Shown one piece after another: positions 32,405-41,335 of a DNA stretch of 64,000 nt (within the stretch, counting starts at the first letter, position 1; every line of letters starts with the position of its first letter). Position numbers and translations under genes: made by a program. The stretch comes from Halobaculum marinum. Its GTDB lineage: Archaea; Halobacteriota; Halobacteria; Halobacteriales; Haloferacaceae. Below the pieces are notes generated by a model. The model had not been told where the DNA came from. It worked only from the letters and a program-made list of their open reading frames with translations, and did not search any database. The stretch spans positions 2,108,001 through 2,172,000 of the forward strand of contig NZ_CP119989.1 of assembly GCF_029338555.1 (NCBI RefSeq), written 5' to 3'.

Positions 32405-33025
32405 TCAGTCGCCACCGACGACGCCACCGACGGCGCCGCCGATGCCACCGAAGACGACCGGGTAGACGAGTCCAGCCAGGAGCGCGGCGGTGACGTACTC
32501 CGGGTGGACGCTGCCGGCGTCGCCGGCGCCGTAGGCGAACAGGAACGCTCCCGCGAGTGCGAGCACGAAGTACGCCGGGACGACACCGAGCGCCGCGAGC
32601 GCGCCGTCGGTCGGGTCGCTCGCACCGTCGAGAAACGCGACCGCCGCGCCGGCGACGAACAGCGCGAGCGGCGGGAGTACGTACAGGTACCCGACGGACG
32701 CGTCGGCGCTCGCGATCAGATCGACCGTCCGCGTGCCGCCGAACGACGGCACGACCGTCGCGACGAAGTGGGCGTTGTAGAAGTACCACCCGACCCCCTG
32801 CCACGCGGCGACGGGGTCGCCGCCGAACAGACTGGCGAGGGCGTTCAGCCCCGCGAGGCGGTCGCGGACCGCCCCCGACTGCGTCACGTACGTCGCGAGG
32901 TAGCCGATGAGGTACGCGCCGACGCCGGCGACCGCGCCGCCTGCCAGCGAGACGCGCTCACCGATCCCCCTCACACGCTCGGTTTCGGTGACTGTGCCGC
33001 CGCTCCCGTCGGTGGTCTCTCCCAT
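32405..33025 (-). CDS. Multi-span membrane protein, haloarchaeal (possibly DUF7978)
   Basis: The 206-residue protein has five or six membrane helices starting with AGGAVAGVGAYLIGYLATYV and ending in a Gly/Val-rich segment (VFGGIGGAVGGVVGGD). Family membership in DUF7978 is a tentative recollection. No transport motif is recognisable. The ATG at 33023-33025 has a box A (GTTTATCTC, 33047-33055) 26 bases upstream, and this promoter region is shared with the divergent amidohydrolase gene at 33115. Confidence 0.7.
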   Translation of the reverse strand: MGETTDGSGGTVTETERVRGIGERVSLAGGAVAGVGAYLIGYLATYVTQSGAVRDRLAGLNALASLFGGDPVAAWQGVGWYFYNAHFVATVVPSFGGTRTVDLIASADASVGYLYVLPPLALFVAGAAVAFLDGASDPTDGALAALGVVPAYFVLALAGAFLFAYGAGDAGSVHPEYVTAALLAGLVYPVVFGGIGGAVGGVVGGD

Positions 33026-33046
33026 GCGTTCGGCGAGCGGAGCCCG

Positions 33047-33055
33047 AGATAAACT
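33047..33055 (-). promoter_or_regulatory. Box A of the DUF7978-like gene
   Basis: The minus strand reads GTTTATCTC, centred about 26 bases before the ATG at 33025. Confidence 0.5.
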
Positions 33056-33114
33056 CGTTGTGGCCGGGGCGACCGATTCGGAACGCTCTTTCGCCCCCGC
33101 TTCCACCGCCGGGT

Positions 33115-34311
33115 ATGCTTCTGCGGAACGCGACGCTCGTCGACGCGGCGGGCGTCAGAACCGGCGACCTCCGCGTCGCCGGCGAGCGGATCGACGACAC
33201 GGGTGACCTCGCCGCCCGCGACGGCGAGTCGGTCGTCGACCTCGACGGGACGGCGGTGCTCCCGGGCTTGGTCGACGCCCACGTGCACTACTCGCTGTCC
33301 GGCGAGCGCAGCGTCGAGGACGTGGTGGGCATGAGCGACGCCGAGTTGGCGCTGGTCGAGGCGCGCAACGCCCGCGCCACGCTCGAAGCGGGCGTCACGG
33401 GCGTCCGCGTGATGGGTGCACGCGACGTGGATGTTCACGTCCGCGACCGGATCGCTGCCGGCGACATCCCGGGCCCGCGGACGGTCGCGAACTGCCGGTC
33501 GATCACCGCGACCGGCGGCCACGGCCACCACCTCGGTCGGGAGATCACCGGCGCCGACGACGCCCGGAAGGCGGTGCGCGAACAGGCGAAACAGGGTGCG
33601 GACTTCATCAAGTTCATGGTGACCGGTGGGGTCACGACCCCCGGCAGCGACCCCGGCGCCGTCGCGCTCACGGACGCCGAGATTCACGCCATCATCGACG
33701 AGGCACACCGTCGGGGGATGCACACCGCCACCCACGCCCACGGGTCGGCGGGTGCGAAGGCTGCCATCGAGGCCGGCGTCGACACCGTCGAACACGGGAC
33801 GCTCCTCGACGAGGAGGGCACCGAGATGCTCGTCCGCGAGGACGTGACGCTCGTGCCGACGCTGTCGGCGCCCCACCACATCGTCCGCAACGTGGAGGCC
33901 GTGACCGAGGAGGACCACACGAAGACCGAAGCCGTGTACGAACAGCACCTCGACTCGTTCAGGCGGGCGGTCGAGGCGGGCATCCGAGTCGCCGGCGGTA
34001 CCGACGCCGGCACGCCGTTCAACATGCACGGCGGCAACGCCGCCGAGATTCAGTTCATGGCCGAGCACGCGATGGACCCGCTCGACGCAATCGTCGCGAT
34101 GACCGAGACGGCGGCGACGGCTGTGGGTCTCGCGGACCAGGGGACGCTCGAACCGGGAACGTACGCGGACCTGCTCCTCGTCGACGGCGACCCCACGGAC
34201 GACCTCACGCGGTTGAACGACCCGAGCGCCGTGGTGAAGGGCGGTGCGGTCGTCGCCGGCGGCGACCCGCAGATCCGACGCGCGGTCGGGGACGCGGCGG
34301 CGCAGGACTGA
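33115..34311 (+). CDS. Amidohydrolase family metal-dependent hydrolase (prolidase/imidazolonepropionase-like)
   Basis: This 398-residue TIM-barrel hydrolase has VDAHVHYSL (HxH ligands, about residue 59), DFIKFMVTGGV (a Lys that may be carboxylated to bridge two metals), HTATHAHG, VEHGTLLDEE and VAGGTDAGTPF (the catalytic Asp). These features match the Sgx/prolidase-like and imidazolonepropionase-like branch of the amidohydrolase superfamily; the substrate could be a cyclic amide or an N-acyl amino acid. The ATG at 33115 (MLLRNATLVDAAG) is the usual family start and follows a box A-like CTCTTTCG at about 33085-33092. Confidence 0.9.
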   Translation: MLLRNATLVDAAGVRTGDLRVAGERIDDTGDLAARDGESVVDLDGTAVLPGLVDAHVHYSLSGERSVEDVVGMSDAELALVEARNARATLEAGVTGVRVMGARDVDVHVRDRIAAGDIPGPRTVANCRSITATGGHGHHLGREITGADDARKAVREQAKQGADFIKFMVTGGVTTPGSDPGAVALTDAEIHAIIDEAHRRGMHTATHAHGSAGAKAAIEAGVDTVEHGTLLDEEGTEMLVREDVTLVPTLSAPHHIVRNVEAVTEEDHTKTEAVYEQHLDSFRRAVEAGIRVAGGTDAGTPFNMHGGNAAEIQFMAEHAMDPLDAIVAMTETAATAVGLADQGTLEPGTYADLLLVDGDPTDDLTRLNDPSAVVKGGAVVAGGDPQIRRAVGDAAAQD

Positions 34312-34325
34312 CTCACTCGGTCGAC

Positions 34326-34964
34326 TCAGTCCGTGAACTTGACGTCGTCGACGAACTCGACGCCGTCGGCGGTACCCACTGCGTCGGCGTACTCCTCGTG
34401 ACTCACCGAGTAGCGGCGCACGTCGCGGACGCCGTCCTCGGTCGGGACTCGGTTGCGAAACAGGCCCTCCTCGCGACCGCCGAGTGAGTCGACGTACTTC
34501 TCGATGGCGCGAATCGACTGGTCGTTGTCCGGCATCACGTCCACGGCAACGACCTCGAGGTCGAGGCGCTCGAACGCGAGGGCGGCGAGGGCTCGCGCCC
34601 GCTCGCCGGAGTAGCCGCGCCCCCAAAACGGCTTGCGCAGCCAGATGCCGAGCGTCGCCGTCCGGCGGTCCCAATCGATCGACACGCCGGTGTTACCGGC
34701 GAACTCGCCGGCACCGTCCTCACCCTCGCGGGGGAAGACGGCGTACGTCGCCGACTCGGCGTCTTCCCAGCCCTCGCGGAAACGGTCGAGCACGTCGGCA
34801 CTCGCCTTCGGGTGGGCGTGCGGCTCCCACGAGAGCCCCGTACACTCCTCACTGATCGTCTCCGAGCGCCGCGCTCCGGTGTGCTCGTAGAAGGCGAGCG
34901 CGTCCACGGCGGCGTCGTGGCGGTCCAATCTGAGGCGGTCGGTACGGATCCGGTCGGGGAACAC
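34326..34964 (-). CDS. GNAT (RimJ/RimL-like) acetyltransferase
   Basis: The 212-residue protein has the RimJ-type pattern IRTDRLRLDRHD near its start, ATLGIWLRKPFWGRGYSGERARALAALAF for acetyl-CoA binding, and DNDQSIRAIEKYVDSLGG. It would acetylate a protein N-terminus or another amine. The open frame extends to 35108, but the GTG at 34962-34964 is preferred: a box A (CTTATTC, 34987-34993) lies 26 bases before it and the conserved region begins within eight residues. It is convergent with the amidohydrolase gene. Confidence 0.82.
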   Translation of the reverse strand: MFPDRIRTDRLRLDRHDAAVDALAFYEHTGARRSETISEECTGLSWEPHAHPKASADVLDRFREGWEDAESATYAVFPREGEDGAGEFAGNTGVSIDWDRRTATLGIWLRKPFWGRGYSGERARALAALAFERLDLEVVAVDVMPDNDQSIRAIEKYVDSLGGREEGLFRNRVPTEDGVRDVRRYSVSHEEYADAVGTADGVEFVDDVKFTD

Positions 34965-34986
34965 GACTGGTCCGACGACAGGTACC

Positions 34987-34993
34987 GAATAAG
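34987..34993 (-). promoter_or_regulatory. Box A that fixes a GTG start for the RimJ-like gene
   Basis: The minus strand reads CTTATTC, 26 bases before the GTG at 34964; it lies inside the longer open frame and argues against it. Confidence 0.5.
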
Positions 34994-35067
34994 TCCTACT
35001 CCTGCCGTGTGACGAACTGTCACGATCGAGCGACGGCTCCGCAGACGAGGCGCACACCCCGCCGGAG

Positions 35068-35073
35068 TTTAAG
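35068..35073 (+). promoter_or_regulatory. Box A of the glutaredoxin gene
   Basis: TTTAAG is centred about 30 bases before the ATG at 35101. Confidence 0.5.
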
Positions 35074-35100
35074 ACGCCCGCGGCACTACAGCCGGGTGCA

Positions 35101-35361
35101 ATGTCCAACCTCGTCCTCTACGAACTGGAAGGCTGCCCGTACTGCGCGAAGGTGACGAACAAGCTGGCCGAACTCGGGCTCGAGTACGAGTCGATCACGG
35201 TGCCGCGCTCGCACGACGAGCGCACCGAGGTGAAGGAGGTGTCCGGCCAGACCGGCGTCCCCGTCCTCGTCGACGAGGAGCACGGCGTCGACGGGATGGC
35301 CGAATCCGACGACATCGTCGCGTACCTCGAAGAGACGTACGGCGGCGACGCTGCGGCGTAA
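35101..35361 (+). CDS. Glutaredoxin-like protein
   Basis: The 86-residue protein starts MSNLVLYELEGCPYCAKVTN with the glutaredoxin CPYC active site at residues 12-15 and continues GQTGVPVLVDEEHGVDGMAESDDIVAYLEETYG (TVP-type cis-Pro segment and glutathione-binding-like end). It probably reduces disulfides with a low-molecular-weight thiol, which in haloarchaea is gamma-glutamylcysteine rather than glutathione. It is a single cytoplasmic gene with its own box A. Confidence 0.92.
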   Translation: MSNLVLYELEGCPYCAKVTNKLAELGLEYESITVPRSHDERTEVKEVSGQTGVPVLVDEEHGVDGMAESDDIVAYLEETYGGDAAA

Positions 35362-35480
35362 CGGCTACTGGCGGGTTCGTTTTCCACGACCGAGCGCGTT
35401 CGGCAGCCGTGGCTGACGCACGACAAGTGGGAGCGTGTGAGCGTGAGCGGAGAGAAGGGAGAAGCGACCGACCGGGCGGC

Positions 35481-36464
35481 TCAGGCCTCGGCGGGTTCGT
35501 CCGAGCGCTCGCGGATCAACTCGCGGATACGCTCGGGGTCGTCCGCCCGCGACAACTCGACCATCGTGACGATGGCGGTGCCGTCGACGGATTCCCGCTT
35601 CGGTTCGTCCTCTCCCTCGGTGAAGTAGACGGCGCGGGTGCCGGTGACGCGCCCGAGCGAGCCCATCAACTTCGCGCGCTTCTGGGCGGTCCGGGTGAAC
35701 GGCGAGTGGCCGGTCAGCAGCGTGAACTCGACGCGCGGTTCGGCCTCGTCCTCGCTGACGGCGGTGAACGGCGCGCGCTGGGTGGGGTGGACCGCGAAGC
35801 CGGCGCGCGAGAGGACGCCGTACACGTGTTCGTCGTCCGGGGCGACCTCCGGGGGCTCGGGCGTCGGGTCCGCGTCGCGCACCTCGCCGGCGCCCTCCAA
35901 CACGCGCACAGGATCGGAGAACGGGCGGTCGAACAGATCCTCCAGTTGGACGGCGACCTCGACGGACGCGTTCATGCCGTCCTCGTACTTCGCGACGGTA
36001 CGCCGAGAGACGCCCAACTCCTCGGCGAGGCGACCGAGGCTCCAGCCGCGATCCTTGCGCTCGTCGGCGACGGTGTCGCCGTCGATGTTGACGTACAGGC
36101 CGCCGGGGGCCGCGTAGATGAGCGGCGGCACCTCCTCGATGACCAGGTCGTACAGCGTGTCGGGGTGGATCGCCGGGACGCCGTGCCGGAAGTACACCAC
36201 ACCCGGCTTCAGCTCCTCGTCGCGCGTTCGCAACCCGACCAGCATGGGTGTCGCCGAGAGGTACTCGCCGAGCCGACGCATCTCGGCACCCGTCTCCCGG
36301 TCGAAGGCGTCGACGTTGCCGAGCACCTTCACGAGGAGCAGGTCTTCTCCCCGTCGGGCGGCGACGTCGAAGCTCTTGGGTCGCACCGCACAGCGTTCGC
36401 TGACCAGGAAGTCGGCGTCCGCGAGCATGGCGGTCACGTTCCCGACCAGCGCCTTCCGCGACAT
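35481..36464 (-). CDS. Archaeal Xre-type transcriptional regulator, COG1395-like
   Basis: The 327-residue protein has an N-terminal domain beginning [19 protein letters not shown], a Xre-type HTH near residues 125-180 ([40 protein letters not shown]), and a C-terminal domain conserved in euryarchaea. This matches COG1395, an uncharacterised putative regulator. The ATG at 36462-36464 lies 26 bases after the clear box A at 36488-36495, giving a leaderless mRNA; the longer open frame would place that box inside the gene. It is divergent from tiaS, with 159 bases between starts. Confidence 0.88.
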   Translation of the reverse strand: MSRKALVGNVTAMLADADFLVSERCAVRPKSFDVAARRGEDLLLVKVLGNVDAFDRETGAEMRRLGEYLSATPMLVGLRTRDEELKPGVVYFRHGVPAIHPDTLYDLVIEEVPPLIYAAPGGLYVNIDGDTVADERKDRGWSLGRLAEELGVSRRTVAKYEDGMNASVEVAVQLEDLFDRPFSDPVRVLEGAGEVRDADPTPEPPEVAPDDEHVYGVLSRAGFAVHPTQRAPFTAVSEDEAEPRVEFTLLTGHSPFTRTAQKRAKLMGSLGRVTGTRAVYFTEGEDEPKRESVDGTAIVTMVELSRADDPERIRELIRERSDEPAEA

Positions 36465-36487
36465 ACCCGACAATAGGCCGCTCACGA

Positions 36488-36495
36488 CTTATATG
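36488..36495 (-). promoter_or_regulatory. Strong box A of the COG1395-like regulator
   Basis: The minus strand reads CATATAAG, centred 27 bases before the ATG at 36464. Confidence 0.6.
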
Positions 36496-36623
36496 GGTTG
36501 TGCCGTTCCCCGAGATCGGTACCCGGACGCCGTCAGGCGGTCGGGCCGCCCCACTGGCCGACAGAGCTATACGGGTATTGGCGACGCGAAAGGCACAATC
36601 CGTGTCGGATACTCCCCCCGAGC

Positions 36624-37949
36624 GTGACCGTCATCGGCCTCGACGACACCGACTCGCGGACCCGGGGGATGTGCAGCACGTACCTCGCGACGCTCGTCGC
36701 CGAGGCGCTCGCCGAGACCGGCGCGACGGTCGAACGACGCGTCCTCGTCCGACTCAACCCCGCCGTCGAGCACAAGACCCGCGGCAACGCCGCGCTCGCG
36801 CTCCACACCGACGCCGACCCGGACACCGCGCTGTCGGTCGCCTCGGAACTCGTCGAGCAGTACGCCGTCGGCGACGACCCACGGACCTCCCCCGGCGTCG
36901 TCGTCGCCGACTGCGACCCGGCTGCCGTGCCGGACCCTGTCGCGACGTTCGCCAGGGACGCACTCCGGGAGTTCCACACCCTCGACGACGCGCTCGCGCT
37001 TGCAGCCGAGTCGGGGTTCGAGACGCGGGGGTGGGGCGGTGGCGACGACCCAGCCTCCGCCGGGGGCGACACCGATGCCGTCGTCGGTCGGGGACGGATC
37101 GGAGCGCTCGCGGCGGTCGGCGCGTGGCGCGCGTTCGACGACTGGACGTACGAGCAGATCAGCTACCGCGAGTTCGAGCGGTGCGGCACGCCACGCGAGG
37201 TCGACGAGGCGAGTCTGTTCGCGGCCGCGGACGCCGGCTACCCGACCGTCTGGGACACGGTCGACCGCGAAGAGGGGGCCGCCGTCTGCGTGCCGCACGC
37301 GCCCGGGCCGATCCTCCACGGCATCCGCGGCGACGACGCCGAGGCGGTCCACCGGGTGGCGGCGGCAATCGAGAGCGAACCGGTCGAGCGGACGGCGACG
37401 TTCGTCACGAACCAGGGGACCGACGCCCATCTTCGGGACGGGCGCCTCGGCGCCCTCCGAGACGACCGCGCGTACCGCGTCGACGCGACCGTCGTCCACG
37501 CGCCCGAGACGCGCCGTGGCGGACACGTGTTCTTGGCCGTCGGCGACGAGGCGAGCGACCCGGCGACGACGCTGGACTGCGTCGCCTTCGAACCGACCAA
37601 GCGGTTCCGCGACCGCGTGCGCGCCCTCCGCGTCGGCGACCGACTCACCGTCTGCGGCGAGGTCGACGACGGCACCCTGAAACTGGAGAAGTTCGCCGTC
37701 CGCGACCTGGTAGCGACGGAACTCGCGGTCCCGACGTGTCCGGACTGCGACCGATCGATGGAGTCCGCCGGCGCGGGGCAGGGGTACCGCTGCCGCGACT
37801 GCGGGACGAACGAAGCCGGAAAAGTGTCGGTCGCGATCGATCGCGACCTCGACGTGGGCTGGTATGAGGTGCCGCCGTGTGCGCGGCGGCACGTGGCCAA
37901 GCCGCTCGTACGGGGCGGCTTCGACGCGCCGACCCACCCCGAGCGGTAG
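36624..37949 (+). CDS. tiaS: tRNA(Ile2) 2-agmatinylcytidine synthetase TiaS
   Basis: The 441-residue enzyme modifies cytidine 34 of tRNA-Ile(CAU) with agmatine using ATP, so that the tRNA reads AUA. It starts with GTG at 36624 (MTVIGLDDTDSRTRGMCSTY, where LDDTDS is the conserved nucleotide/metal site). It has an OB-fold-like region near residues 290-360 and a C-terminal zinc ribbon (CPDC ... CRDC, about residues 372-394). Agmatine-binding residues lie in the YPTVWDTVD region. It is conserved and essential in archaea. The downstream Nudix gene is convergent, three bases away. Confidence 0.95.
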   Translation: MTVIGLDDTDSRTRGMCSTYLATLVAEALAETGATVERRVLVRLNPAVEHKTRGNAALALHTDADPDTALSVASELVEQYAVGDDPRTSPGVVVADCDPAAVPDPVATFARDALREFHTLDDALALAAESGFETRGWGGGDDPASAGGDTDAVVGRGRIGALAAVGAWRAFDDWTYEQISYREFERCGTPREVDEASLFAAADAGYPTVWDTVDREEGAAVCVPHAPGPILHGIRGDDAEAVHRVAAAIESEPVERTATFVTNQGTDAHLRDGRLGALRDDRAYRVDATVVHAPETRRGGHVFLAVGDEASDPATTLDCVAFEPTKRFRDRVRALRVGDRLTVCGEVDDGTLKLEKFAVRDLVATELAVPTCPDCDRSMESAGAGQGYRCRDCGTNEAGKVSVAIDRDLDVGWYEVPPCARRHVAKPLVRGGFDAPTHPER

Positions 37950-37952
37950 CCG

Positions 37953-38492
37953 TCACCTCGCGTCTGCGTCGCCGTCGGCGTCACCGTCGACGACCGCCGC
38001 GAGCAGGTCGCGGTTCCACGGACTGATGCCGCCGTCGGCCTCGAACTCCGCGAGTGTGTCGAACCGCGCGGCGCTCGTCTCGTCGCGTGCCTCGGGGTCG
38101 CCCGTGGTGAGCGCGCGGTCGACGACGAAGCGGACCCCGACGACGGAGGTTCTGTCGGTCGTCACGTGGTCGACACGAACAAGTCGCAGGTCGGCGGGGT
38201 CGACGCGGACCCCCGTCTCCTCGCGGAGTTCACGGGCGGCGCCGGTTGCGGGGTGTTCGTCGTGTTCGAGGTTGCCGCCTGGCACACCCCACAGCCCGCG
38301 GTGTGGGTCCACGTCGCGGCGACCCAGCAGGACCCGGTCGCCGTCGCGGACGACGACGCTCGCGACGGGCTTGCTGTTGCGCCAGACGACGCGGTCGCAG
38401 GTTGGGCAGTACCGCCGCGTGCGACCCTCGACCGTGCGCCGGTCGAGTTCGGTGCCACACAGCGGACAGTAGTCGCCGTCGACGGTGATCAC
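37953..38492 (-). CDS. Nudix hydrolase with zinc ribbon
   Basis: The 179-residue protein begins with GTG at 38490-38492 and has an N-terminal zinc ribbon (CPLCGTE, CPTCD), then the Nudix box GGNLEHDEHPATGAARELRE followed by ETGV, in full agreement with Gx5Ex7REUxEExGU. It would hydrolyse a nucleoside diphosphate linked to another group (NADH, ADP-ribose or a similar compound); NudC-like enzymes share the zinc ribbon. It overlaps the stop of the threonine synthase-like gene as GTGA, so the two are co-translated. Confidence 0.92.
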   Translation of the reverse strand: MITVDGDYCPLCGTELDRRTVEGRTRRYCPTCDRVVWRNSKPVASVVVRDGDRVLLGRRDVDPHRGLWGVPGGNLEHDEHPATGAARELREETGVRVDPADLRLVRVDHVTTDRTSVVGVRFVVDRALTTGDPEARDETSAARFDTLAEFEADGGISPWNRDLLAAVVDGDADGDADAR

Positions 38493-39574
38493 GTCTTCAG
38501 CCCGCTGCCGGTCAGTGGGACGACCACGTCCTCGTCAGCGTCGATAGCGCCTCGCTCACGGAGGACGCGCAGGGCGGCGGGCGCGATGGCGCAGGTCGGT
38601 TCGGTGTAGAACCCCGCCGCGTGGAGGGCGGCGAGTTCGGTCTCGACGGCCGCTTCGTCGAGCGCGATCGCGTCGCCACCGGTGTCGGCGATGGCGTCGC
38701 GGATCTGGTGGCCGCGCGTCGGTTCCGGGATCTGGATGCCGTCGGCCACGTCGTTGGTGCCCGCGGCGGCGTCCGCGCCGTGGAGCGCCTCGACGATGGG
38801 TGCGTAGCCGGCGGCCTGCGCGCCGTAGAGGCGGGGGAGCGAGTCGATCCAGCCGGCCTCCTCCAGCGCACGGAAGCCGCGGTAGGCGCCGAGGAACAGC
38901 GTCCCGTGGCCGAGCGGGAGCACGACCGCGTCCGGGGCGTCCCAGTCGCGCTGGAGCGCCGTCTCGTAGGCGAACGTCGCGGTCCCGGCGAAGAACGCGG
39001 GGTTCCACGCGTGGCTGGCGTACCAGCCCGCGCCCGCGGTCACTGCGTCGACGCACGCGTCCGTCGTCGCCTGTCGGGGCCCCTCGGTCTTCACCGGCGT
39101 CGCGCCGGCGCGCCGGATCGCCCGCAGTTTCGCGTCTTTCACCGACGCGGGGACGTAGATTTCGGCGTCGATGCCCGCGCGGGCGGCGTACGTCGCGATG
39201 GCGGCGCCGGCGTTGCCCGAGGAGTCCTCGACGACGGTGTCGACGCCGAGAGCGGCGGCCCGAGAGACCGTCGTCGTCGCCCCGCGGTCCTTGAACGACC
39301 CCGTGGGGAACACGTACTCCAGCTTGAACTGTGCGTCCCAGTCGGCGGCGTCGACGAGCGGCGTCATCCCCTCGCCGAGCGTCACCAGCGGCGACTCGGG
39401 GAGGAACGCGTCGAACGACCAGAGGCCGTCGCGCGTGTCGACGCTGGCGGGGTCGGGCGCGGGGCCGTCGGGGAGCGGGCGCTCGGCGTAGTCGAGCGGG
39501 TGGCCGCACGCACAGCGCCAGCGGTCGGCGTAGGTGGCACCGCAGTCGCGACAGCGGAGCGAGGGAGCGGTCAT
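38489..39574 (-). CDS. thrC: Threonine synthase-like PLP enzyme
   Basis: The 361-residue protein has an N-terminal zinc-ribbon-like segment (CRDCGATYADRWRCACG), the PLP lysine in FPTGSFKDRGATTTVSRAA, the SSGNAGAA loop and a late VPLTGSGLKT glycine-rich segment. This is the pattern of archaeal threonine synthase, which converts O-phosphohomoserine to threonine. Haloarchaea often carry several paralogues, so a related beta-elimination function is possible. The ATG at 39572-39574 begins the zinc ribbon. The Nudix gene overlaps its stop. Confidence 0.87.
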   Translation of the reverse strand: MTAPSLRCRDCGATYADRWRCACGHPLDYAERPLPDGPAPDPASVDTRDGLWSFDAFLPESPLVTLGEGMTPLVDAADWDAQFKLEYVFPTGSFKDRGATTTVSRAAALGVDTVVEDSSGNAGAAIATYAARAGIDAEIYVPASVKDAKLRAIRRAGATPVKTEGPRQATTDACVDAVTAGAGWYASHAWNPAFFAGTATFAYETALQRDWDAPDAVVLPLGHGTLFLGAYRGFRALEEAGWIDSLPRLYGAQAAGYAPIVEALHGADAAAGTNDVADGIQIPEPTRGHQIRDAIADTGGDAIALDEAAVETELAALHAAGFYTEPTCAIAPAALRVLRERGAIDADEDVVVPLTGSGLKT

Positions 39575-39646
39575 GGCTCGACAGGGGCGAGCGAGGAACC
39601 AGTAGGTGACGGTTCGTCACCTTCGGCCACGCACACCGACCCCCGC

Positions 39647-39997
39647 TCAGTCCGCCGGCTGACCTTCCTCGACCCCCGGGCCGGGGGGAGCGTCCACCTC
39701 CCCTTCTACGGCGTCGATGTCCTCCGCAACACCATCGCAGTCGCCGTCGCCCGCCGCGTCGTCGGGAGTGTCCGTCCCGTCCGATCGGAGGTCGTTGAGC
39801 CGATCGATGCCGAGCGTCGCGAGGAAACAGATCCCCCCGAGATACAACAGCGACTGGGGGTTCGTGACGAGCGTGTTGCCGAAGCCGATTGCCGTCCCCA
39901 GATAGCCGAGGACGGACGCGGTCCAGCCGAAGCCGGTAACTCCGGCGAGTTGGTCGAGGGCTCCTCCGTCCGTCTCCGATTCCTGGTTCATCGACAT
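39647..39997 (-). CDS. Small membrane protein of unknown function
   Basis: The 116-residue protein has two hydrophobic helices (FGWTASVLGYLGTAIGFGNT and QSLLYLGGICFLATLGI) between a polar N-terminus and a long acidic tail (Asp/Glu/Gly/Pro). The ATG at 39995-39997 has a box A-like AGTAAGCA about 27 bases upstream (40020-40027). The acidic C-terminus would face the cytoplasm or the outside depending on topology. I do not recognise the family. Confidence 0.65.
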   Translation of the reverse strand: MSMNQESETDGGALDQLAGVTGFGWTASVLGYLGTAIGFGNTLVTNPQSLLYLGGICFLATLGIDRLNDLRSDGTDTPDDAAGDGDCDGVAEDIDAVEGEVDAPPGPGVEEGQPAD

Positions 39998-40152
39998 TGC
40001 CGGGTCACACTCGGGATAGGACGTGCTTACTGGAGACGGGGTATGAACGTGTTTTCAGCCTCGCATGGTATGCGTTCCATTCCGAGACGACTACCGGTCT
40101 GGACCCCACCGCTTGCGTACGTCGTCAGTTCGGACTACCTGTGTTCGGTGAT

Positions 40153-40206
40153 CGGCGTTGCTGGCGGTGTCGGCGAGCGCGAGAACTCACGGCGTTGCTG
40201 GCGGTG
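40153..40206. repeat. Pair of 17-base direct repeats
   Basis: CGGCGTTGCTGGCGGTG occurs at 40153-40169 and again at 40190-40206, with 20 bases between. The pair lies between the ends of two gene units, 26 bases past the end of the AstE-like gene, in a 233-base stretch (39998-40231) with no gene of its own. Confidence 0.6.
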
Positions 40207-40231
40207 GGTCGCGACCCGCGTCTGGACCCAG

Positions 40232-41191
40232 CTAGAACTCGTCGATGTCGGTACCGACCGAGCAGACGTACTCGCCGGTGGCGACCTGCGGGAGGCGACG
40301 CGAGCGCCAGAAGATGCCGTCGTTGTCGGCGGTGACCCGCGCCTTCAGTTCGCCGAACGCGTCGGTGACGCGGAACAGCGTGTCGCCGCGCGAGACGGGG
40401 TCGCCGAGGTCGACCTCGAAGGTGACGAGCCCACCCGACGGCGAGCCGTACTGGTCGAACCCGGAGGCGCGCGTCTGGAGGTCCCGTTCGACCTCGCCGT
40501 CGAGGAAGCCGTAGTAGCGCAGGACGCGGAACATCCCGTCGAGTCCGATCTGGATCGACTCCTCGTCCCAGCCGACGGCGCCGCCGAGCTCGGGGTCGAT
40601 AGTCGGGATGCCGTTGTCCGGCGCGGCGCGGGCGAGTTGGCCGTCCGGACCCTTCTGGTCGAGGACGTAGCCGGTGCCGAACACCTTCGCGAGTTCGAGA
40701 CACTCGCGGTGGAGGCGGTGGCGCGGGCCACACCGGACGCGCGTCTCGTTGATCATCCGTGAGGTGCGCCCTTGGTGGAGGTCGACGACGAGGTCGGCGC
40801 GCTTGGCCGCCTCGAACGTCGCGGCGGCGATACGCTCGGAGGAGGTGCCGTTGGCGTCGCCGGGGTACGCCCGGTTCATCTTCGTGTCGTCGATGGGGTT
40901 GCGGTGCTCGGCGACCTGGAACGCGTGGTAGTTGACGATCCCGACGAACAGGATCTGGCCGGCGACCTCCTCGGGGTCGAGTTGCGGGACGAGGCGGTTG
41001 ATCACGCCCAGTCCGTTCAACTCGTCCCCGTCGCTGACGGCCTGCACGTAGAGGGTCTTCCCGTCCGCGGCGCCGTTGAGCACGGCGACCGGCAGCCCCA
41101 CCGTGGAGCCGTCGCGAGTCTCGCCCACCTCGAGCCGACCGGTGTCGAACTCCCCGGGGGACGCGCTCGCGCTCCCGAGCGTCGTCATCAT
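40232..41191 (-). CDS. Succinylglutamate desuccinylase/aspartoacylase-family deacylase
   Basis: The 319-residue zinc hydrolase of the AstE/AspA family shows NYHAFQVAEHRNPIDDTKMN followed by RAYPGD (the N-x-x-DxNR-xPG motif) and DLHQGRTSR (zinc His), then a C-terminal barrel-like domain (VTFEVDLGDPVSRGDTLFRV). It would remove an acyl group from an N-acyl amino acid. I prefer the ATG at 41189-41191 because a box A (CCTAAAGAG, 41216-41224) lies 29 bases upstream; a GTG at 41195-41197 is alternative. The substrate is unknown. Confidence 0.88.
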   Translation of the reverse strand: MMTTLGSASASPGEFDTGRLEVGETRDGSTVGLPVAVLNGAADGKTLYVQAVSDGDELNGLGVINRLVPQLDPEEVAGQILFVGIVNYHAFQVAEHRNPIDDTKMNRAYPGDANGTSSERIAAATFEAAKRADLVVDLHQGRTSRMINETRVRCGPRHRLHRECLELAKVFGTGYVLDQKGPDGQLARAAPDNGIPTIDPELGGAVGWDEESIQIGLDGMFRVLRYYGFLDGEVERDLQTRASGFDQYGSPSGGLVTFEVDLGDPVSRGDTLFRVTDAFGELKARVTADNDGIFWRSRRLPQVATGEYVCSVGTDIDEF

Positions 41192-41215
41192 TGTCACACG
41201 CTTTCGGGTATCCCC

Positions 41216-41224
41216 TCTTTAGGG
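41216..41224 (-). promoter_or_regulatory. Box A of the AstE-like gene
   Basis: The minus strand reads CCTAAAGAG, centred 29 bases before the ATG at 41191. Confidence 0.45.
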
Positions 41225-41335
41225 GTTCGGTCCAGACACCCGTGCGACGTGTCCCGCCCGCTGGTTTGGCATCCGCTCGCGGCGCCCCGAACGCGATGCC
41301 ACGGGATTCAAGCCCGGCGAGTCGGACCGGCGAGT

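Noticed and set aside
39998-40231. Plus-strand open frame starting MNVFSASHGMRSIPRR in the gap before the AstE-like gene
   Set aside because: It runs antisense into the AstE-like gene, has poor codon use and no clear promoter.
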